A stretch of DNA of 36,090 bases from the NCBI GenBank assembly GCA_965659945.1, contig CBFHYJ010000012.1, forward strand, positions 1-36,090, in the 5' to 3' direction. The position numbers and the translations under genes are program-made. The notes beneath the pieces are model-generated. The model had not been told where the DNA came from. It saw only the letters and a list, made by a program, of their open reading frames with translations, and ran no database searches. This stretch comes from VMDJ01 sp965659945 (GTDB lineage: Bacteria > Pseudomonadota > Gammaproteobacteria > Chromatiales > Chromatiaceae). Below, piece by piece: positions 32,773-36,090 of this stretch. Within the stretch, counting starts at the first letter, position 1, and every line of letters starts with the position of its first letter.

Positions 32773-33572
32773 TGTTCACCTTTGTTAAAAAGCTACTCAC
32801 ACTAAGCCTTGTTATTTACCTTGGCGCCTGTGCCGCCCTATTCTTTGCTCAAGAGTCCCTGCTTTTTAAGCCTGACTCTCAGGTAACAGATAAAAACGCG
32901 ATATTTCCTGAAGCTACCGAATACCGAATTACCGTAAACGATAAATTAGCCCTGCAGGTTTGGTTTAGACCCCCCAAACATGCAGATGCCATTACCGTTG
33001 TCATGCTGCATGGCAATGCAGGCAATCTGAGTACCCGCAAAAGACATATCGACAACTTTCGTGATACCGATCGTGGCTTTTTGATCTTCAGCTGGCGAGG
33101 ATATGGCAATAACCCTGGCAAGCCATCTGAAACCGGCCTGTACGCCGATGCACAAGCAGTGCTTAATTGGCTCAACCAACAAGGCATACCTGATTCGTCT
33201 ATCGTGCTTTATGGAGAGTCACTGGGTAGTGGCGTGGCGATTGAAATGGCAGCCCATCGCCAACTCAAAGGCGTGATACTTGGCGCGCCCTACACCAGTA
33301 TTACCGATATGGCGAAGCGAGATTATCCTTGGATGCCCATTGAGCTCTTACTCAAACACCCCTTTGACTCACTCTCGAAACTACCTCAGGTCACCGAACC
33401 ATTAGCGATATTGCATAGCCGTGATGACCACGTGATTCCTTTTGAGCTTGGCAAAGAGCTCGTCGAGCAAGCGCAAGCACCAAAACGCTTCTACGACTTT
33501 ACTGATCGCGGGCATACTGGATTTAACAAAACCGATCTCGACACTGCATTGAAGTGGATTCTTGAACAATAA
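32772..33572 (+). CDS. membrane-anchored alpha/beta hydrolase (YfhR/BEM46-like)
   Basis: A 266-residue serine hydrolase with an N-terminal hydrophobic segment (7-26) that contains LGAC at 17-20; this may be a lipobox with Cys20 or an uncleaved anchor. The catalytic triad is Ser150 (LYGESLGSG), Asp219 (HSRDDHVIP) and His248 (DRGHTGF). The oxyanion loop is LHGNAGN. Similar proteins are called BEM46 or YfhR-like and have no settled substrate. The ATG at 32772 overlaps the stop of the previous gene by one base. Confidence 0.83.
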   Translation: MFTFVKKLLTLSLVIYLGACAALFFAQESLLFKPDSQVTDKNAIFPEATEYRITVNDKLALQVWFRPPKHADAITVVMLHGNAGNLSTRKRHIDNFRDTDRGFLIFSWRGYGNNPGKPSETGLYADAQAVLNWLNQQGIPDSSIVLYGESLGSGVAIEMAAHRQLKGVILGAPYTSITDMAKRDYPWMPIELLLKHPFDSLSKLPQVTEPLAILHSRDDHVIPFELGKELVEQAQAPKRFYDFTDRGHTGFNKTDLDTALKWILEQ

Positions 33573-33595
33573 GCCTGTTTCTGACGCGCGAATCC

Positions 33596-33623
33596 TTTTG
33601 TAGCGCAGACTGTCCGTTATAAT
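33596..33623 (+). promoter_or_regulatory. promoter of the DUF4279 gene
   Basis: A perfect TATAAT -10 box lies at 33618-33623. A weak -35 (TTTTGT, 33596-33601) is 16 bases upstream. The DUF4279 gene starts 33 bases later behind a GAGGAG ribosome site, which supports a short leader. Confidence 0.55.
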
Positions 33624-33656
33624 TGTCGTTTAAATTTCACCCACGAGGAGTTTATT

Positions 33657-34085
33657 GTGGCTGCGAATATTGGACGCGCTTACTTTGGCATCTACGGTTA
33701 TCACTTCAACCCAGCGCAAGTGACAGAATTCATTGAACTTGAGCCTACAGCCATCAATGACGCAGGCATTCGCGGTAGTCTTGATAAGCCTGCATTGAGC
33801 TCTTGGGAGTTCTCAACTAAAACGATCAACTCCGATGAACAAGAGGTTGATATGTTTAAGCTGATTGATGATGACTTGTTAAAAAAGATTGAACCTTCAA
33901 AAGAGAAGATTATCGAGATTTGCAAAAACCTTAACCTCTCACCACGCGTAGGTGTTGTTATTACTCTGTCAGTTGATAAAGATGAAAATGTCCCAGAGGT
34001 TGGTTTTGGTTCACGAATTGTGAAGTTTTGCTCTGAGATAGGCGCCTTTATAAACGTAGAATACGAGCTTTCTGAGCGGATATAA
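33657..34085 (+). CDS. DUF4279 family protein
   Basis: A 142-residue cytoplasmic protein. GRAYFGIYGYHFNPAQVTEFI and SSWEFSTKTI, with a C-terminal GSRIVKFCSEIGAFINVEYEL, fit the DUF4279 pattern. The fold and function are not established. It starts with GTG behind GAGGAG and lies between its own promoter-like box and a terminator, apparently as a single-gene unit. Nothing links it functionally to its neighbours. Confidence 0.78.
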   Translation: MAANIGRAYFGIYGYHFNPAQVTEFIELEPTAINDAGIRGSLDKPALSSWEFSTKTINSDEQEVDMFKLIDDDLLKKIEPSKEKIIEICKNLNLSPRVGVVITLSVDKDENVPEVGFGSRIVKFCSEIGAFINVEYELSERI

Positions 34086-34108
34086 AAAAGGCGCGTTAAA
34101 CGCCTTTT
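34086..34108. terminator. bidirectional intrinsic terminator between DUF4279 gene and TPR gene
   Basis: AAAAGGCG (34086-34093) pairs with CGCCTTTT (34101-34108) around a 7-base loop. It is followed by CTTTTTT on the plus strand and by A-rich sequence on the other side. It sits between convergent genes and can stop both. Confidence 0.92.
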
Positions 34109-34113
34109 CTTTT

Positions 34114-35142
34114 TTAAGCGGATAGCTCTTCAGCTAACTTTCTCGCCATTTCTTCTTGTGCCTGACAATGCTTTTTAGACAAAGGCTGCAACGCATGTGG
34201 GAAGCATTCGAGAATTAACTCATACTCATCCGCAACTTCTTCAGCCAAAGCCGCATTTTTTGTCATCTCAGCTAAGACAAGTTGTGCTGTCGCTTTATTA
34301 ATTCGAATCATCACAGCTATATGGAATGGCAACTGCTGCTCCATACACACAGCAAGACCTTTCTCATAAGCGCGCAACGCTTCTTCAACGCGATCAGCAT
34401 TATTTTCAGACTCAGCCAAATGCTGCAAAACAGCAGCGCGATTGTTATGCGTAGCCGTCAGTTCTAACGCATAGTCATCAGCATTTAAAGCGGACAAAGC
34501 ATTCTTATGCGCAACCACCGCCTTTTGGAAGGTGCGATTACCCTTAAGCGCCAAACCATGCTGATGGTAAGTCACGCCAAGCTGATGCATGGTGAGCATC
34601 CACTCTTCAAGGTTATCTTGTTTATTCCAAACTAATAACGCATTGATATATGCATCAACCGCTTCATTCAGTACTTTTCCCAAGCTCTCTTGGCGACCCA
34701 GTGCCTGCTTAGCGGTACCAATGTTATATTGGGTTAACGCCCATTCGTCGGGTGTTTCTTCTTGGCTATATACTGTTAACGCCTGATCAAAACAGGCTAG
34801 CGCTTTCTCGTAATGCTCAACGCTGAACATCTTTTGACCTAAAGCAGCACACACATTACCTAAACGGTTTTGTTTATCCGCCCAGGATAAGGCATCGTCT
34901 GCTTTTAGCTGATCAGAAATTGTTGCTTCAATTGCTTCACTCAAAGTCTCAAGAATATTGGCATTGAAGGTCTTTTGTTCGTAGTTGCCACGTGCATGAA
35001 AAAAAATGTCCGCAATAGTGACACTGCCATCACGCGCAACTGAACCCGCCATACCCTCTGGCAGTAAACCAATCGCCCCGGCAACTGATTTCTCAAGTGC
35101 GCGGTTAGTCGGATAAATAATGTACGCGTTGGAGTAGCTCAT
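34114..35142 (-). CDS. cytoplasmic TPR-repeat protein
   Basis: A 342-residue protein with no signal peptide. Several tetratricopeptide-like repeats span about residues 85-330 (for example NRLGNVCAALGQKMFSVEHYEKALACF, WALTQYNIGTAKQALG, LTMHQLGVTYHQHGL and ATHNNRAAVLQHLAES). The first 60 residues have a separate fold with GSVARDGSVTIADIFFH. The repeats resemble those in other bacterial TPR proteins of unknown role and suggest protein binding. The start overlaps the stop of the SlyD-like gene by four bases (ATGA), so the TPR protein may work with that prolyl isomerase. Confidence 0.78.
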   Translation of the reverse strand: MSYSNAYIIYPTNRALEKSVAGAIGLLPEGMAGSVARDGSVTIADIFFHARGNYEQKTFNANILETLSEAIEATISDQLKADDALSWADKQNRLGNVCAALGQKMFSVEHYEKALACFDQALTVYSQEETPDEWALTQYNIGTAKQALGRQESLGKVLNEAVDAYINALLVWNKQDNLEEWMLTMHQLGVTYHQHGLALKGNRTFQKAVVAHKNALSALNADDYALELTATHNNRAAVLQHLAESENNADRVEEALRAYEKGLAVCMEQQLPFHIAVMIRINKATAQLVLAEMTKNAALAEEVADEYELILECFPHALQPLSKKHCQAQEEMARKLAEELSA

Positions 35143-35648
35143 TCCGCGCGCTCAAGAATTTGATCAAGAGTTGGATTAGCATCAACTGCGCCGCCCAAAT
35201 CAATCTCTTCATCAGTGGCTTCGCGGAGGCTCAACACCTCAAGCACGAAACGCACTTCGCGACCACACAATGGGTTGTTGCCATCAACGGTTAGTGTCTT
35301 GTCGTCAAAACGGGTCACGATGAAGCTTTTCATCTCACCCTTTTCGTTTTCCATAGTGATGGTAGTGCCGATCTCGCGATATTCTTCTGGCACATTCTCG
35401 ATGTGATCAGTAAACACCAATGACTCATCACGCTCGCCATACACAGCCGTCATATCGATATCGACTTCGATCGTATCGCCGACTTTCTTACCGTATAGCT
35501 CTTTGGTCACGGCTTCTGCCATCACGTCATTGACCCCATGAACATAGCCCAGTGGGTAATCTACGGTGACCAAGGTATCGCCGGTCTTTACGTCGATCAC
35601 GCGATAATTCAATTCAACAAACTTACCGTCTTCAATCGTATCTGACAT
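35139..35648 (-). CDS. SlyD-like FKBP-type peptidyl-prolyl isomerase
   Basis: A 169-residue cytoplasmic FKBP of the SlyD type: FKBP strands (FVELNYRVIDVKTGD, LGYVHGVNDVMAEA, KKVGDTIEVD), an inserted flap domain near residues 75-125, and the return motif VDGNNPLCGREVRFVLEVLSLREAT near 121-144. It lacks the histidine-rich metal-binding tail of E. coli SlyD and ends in a short acidic helix, so nickel delivery is less likely and chaperone or isomerase activity is favoured. It is the middle gene of a three-gene unit. Confidence 0.85.
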   Translation of the reverse strand: MSDTIEDGKFVELNYRVIDVKTGDTLVTVDYPLGYVHGVNDVMAEAVTKELYGKKVGDTIEVDIDMTAVYGERDESLVFTDHIENVPEEYREIGTTITMENEKGEMKSFIVTRFDDKTLTVDGNNPLCGREVRFVLEVLSLREATDEEIDLGGAVDANPTLDQILERAE

Positions 35649-35659
35649 CAGTCTCTTCC

Positions 35660-36010
35660 TTAGAACAAGGTCGCGCCAAAAATGCGGATTTTATCTTTCT
35701 CGTAGCCCAGCACTAGGCGGCCTAGCCACTCACCTTTGTTCTCTTTGTGAATTACCTTGTACATCACAGTGACGTAATCACCGCGACGGATCATGCCCAG
35801 GTACTCGGTATCTTCTGAAAGGTTCTTCGCTAAATCGCTACGTGCGAACTGCTTGCCCATCTCGACTTCGTTAGCGCCCTTGATAAAGGTGCTAGAAAAA
35901 TGACGGGTGAATGCACCGTAATTCTGCTCATTCGAATATTTGACCAAATCCGCCCACATTGGATCTGCGGCTGCCAAAATTTCTTCATCTGATAATTCAA
36001 GAATGTTCAT
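35660..36010 (-). CDS. small uncharacterised protein, possibly NTF2/SnoaL-like
   Basis: I do not recognise a family firmly. The protein has 116 residues: an N-terminal helix (SDEEILAAADPMWADLVKYS), then FTRHFSSTFIKGANEVEMGKQ, and strands (DYVTVMYKVIHKE, EWLGRLVLGYEKDKIRIFGATLF). This could be an NTF2-like alpha/beta cone, but that is a guess. It is first in a unit with the SlyD-like and TPR genes, with only 11 bases between it and the isomerase gene. Confidence 0.65.
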   Translation of the reverse strand: MNILELSDEEILAAADPMWADLVKYSNEQNYGAFTRHFSSTFIKGANEVEMGKQFARSDLAKNLSEDTEYLGMIRRGDYVTVMYKVIHKENKGEWLGRLVLGYEKDKIRIFGATLF

Positions 36011-36061
36011 CGGTAATTCTCTCTCTCACAGTACTGCGAAGGTTTGTTTTAGGGATAAAAA

Positions 36062-36090
36062 AAGGACCAACACAGAACATGTTAGTCCTT
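36062..36090 (-). terminator. intrinsic terminator of a minus-strand gene beyond the window
   Basis: AAGGAC (36062-36067) pairs with GTCCTT (36085-36090), and AACA (36069-36072) pairs with TGTT (36080-36083), with one mismatch between them. On the minus strand the stem is followed by T7 (reverse complement of A-rich 36057-36063). It would end transcription from a gene to the right of the window. It may be cut by the window edge. Confidence 0.75.

Noticed and set aside
1..36090. CRISPR arrays, insertion sequences, prophage or defence islands
   Set aside because: I saw no regular repeat-spacer pattern, transposase, integrase, terminal inverted repeats or known defence gene; the genes are compact housekeeping or small unknowns.

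Overview
This is a gene-dense stretch of bacterial chromosome with moderate GC (by eye, just under half). It looks like free-living Gammaproteobacteria. The signs are the hemA-prfA-prmC-moeB order, gatCAB next to mreBCD, the mrdA-rodA-mltB-rlpA-dacA-ybeD-lipB-lipA run, rhlB divergent from trxA-rho, and protein sequences that resemble Pseudomonas or enterobacterial homologues throughout. I cannot name the genus. I see no prophage, transposon, CRISPR array or resistance island, and no gene-free stretch longer than about 200 bases.

Layout. Positions 1-2757 (minus strand) hold a TPR lipoprotein gene, ispE and tRNA-Gln, with hairpins beyond the tRNA; lolB, often found here, is absent. Positions 2899-8464 (plus) form a tightly packed run: hemA (tetrapyrrole entry), prfA and prmC (release factor 1 and its methylase), a small cysteine-containing unknown, a MoeB/ThiF-type activator, a YqiA-type esterase and a methyltransferase. 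Positions 8461-11654 (minus) are gatC-gatA-gatB, the Glu-tRNA(Gln) amidotransferase. Positions 11857-22215 (plus) join cell-shape and elongasome genes (mreB, mreC, mreD, mrdA, rodA), peptidoglycan enzymes (mltB, rlpA, dacA) and lipoate genes (ybeD, lipB, lipA). Positions 22219-25704 (plus) hold a DUF218 membrane protein, a YgiB-like lipoprotein, a YgiC-like ATP-grasp enzyme and a DUF3050 protein. Positions 25685-28068 (minus) are trxA-rho-murU, with rhlB divergent at 28240-29553. Positions 29613-31414 (minus) are yrfG and fbp. Positions 31493-34085 (plus) are a tandem-thioredoxin periplasmic protein, a mini winged-helix protein, a membrane-anchored hydrolase and a DUF4279 gene with its own promoter and terminator. 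Positions 34114-36010 (minus) are a three-gene unit: a small unknown, a SlyD-like FKBP and a TPR protein.

Most of the window is housekeeping: translation (tRNA-Gln, GatCAB, RF1/PrmC), envelope growth (MreBCD, PBP2, RodA, MltB, RlpA, DacA, IspE, MurU), cofactors (HemA, LipB/LipA, MoeB-type) and RNA metabolism (Rho, RhlB). The strongest unusual signal is mreC, which appears to start at an ATT codon behind a good Shine-Dalgarno site. Other points worth a second look are the uncharacterised operons (YgiB-like/YgiC-like/DUF3050; tandem thioredoxin/winged helix/hydrolase; unknown/SlyD-like/TPR), the small cysteine protein next to the MoeB-type gene, and several hairpins in short intergenic gaps. 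I did not find a convincing new defence or mobile system here.

Catalytic-residue assignments come from motif recognition and remembered family sequences, not from a database search.
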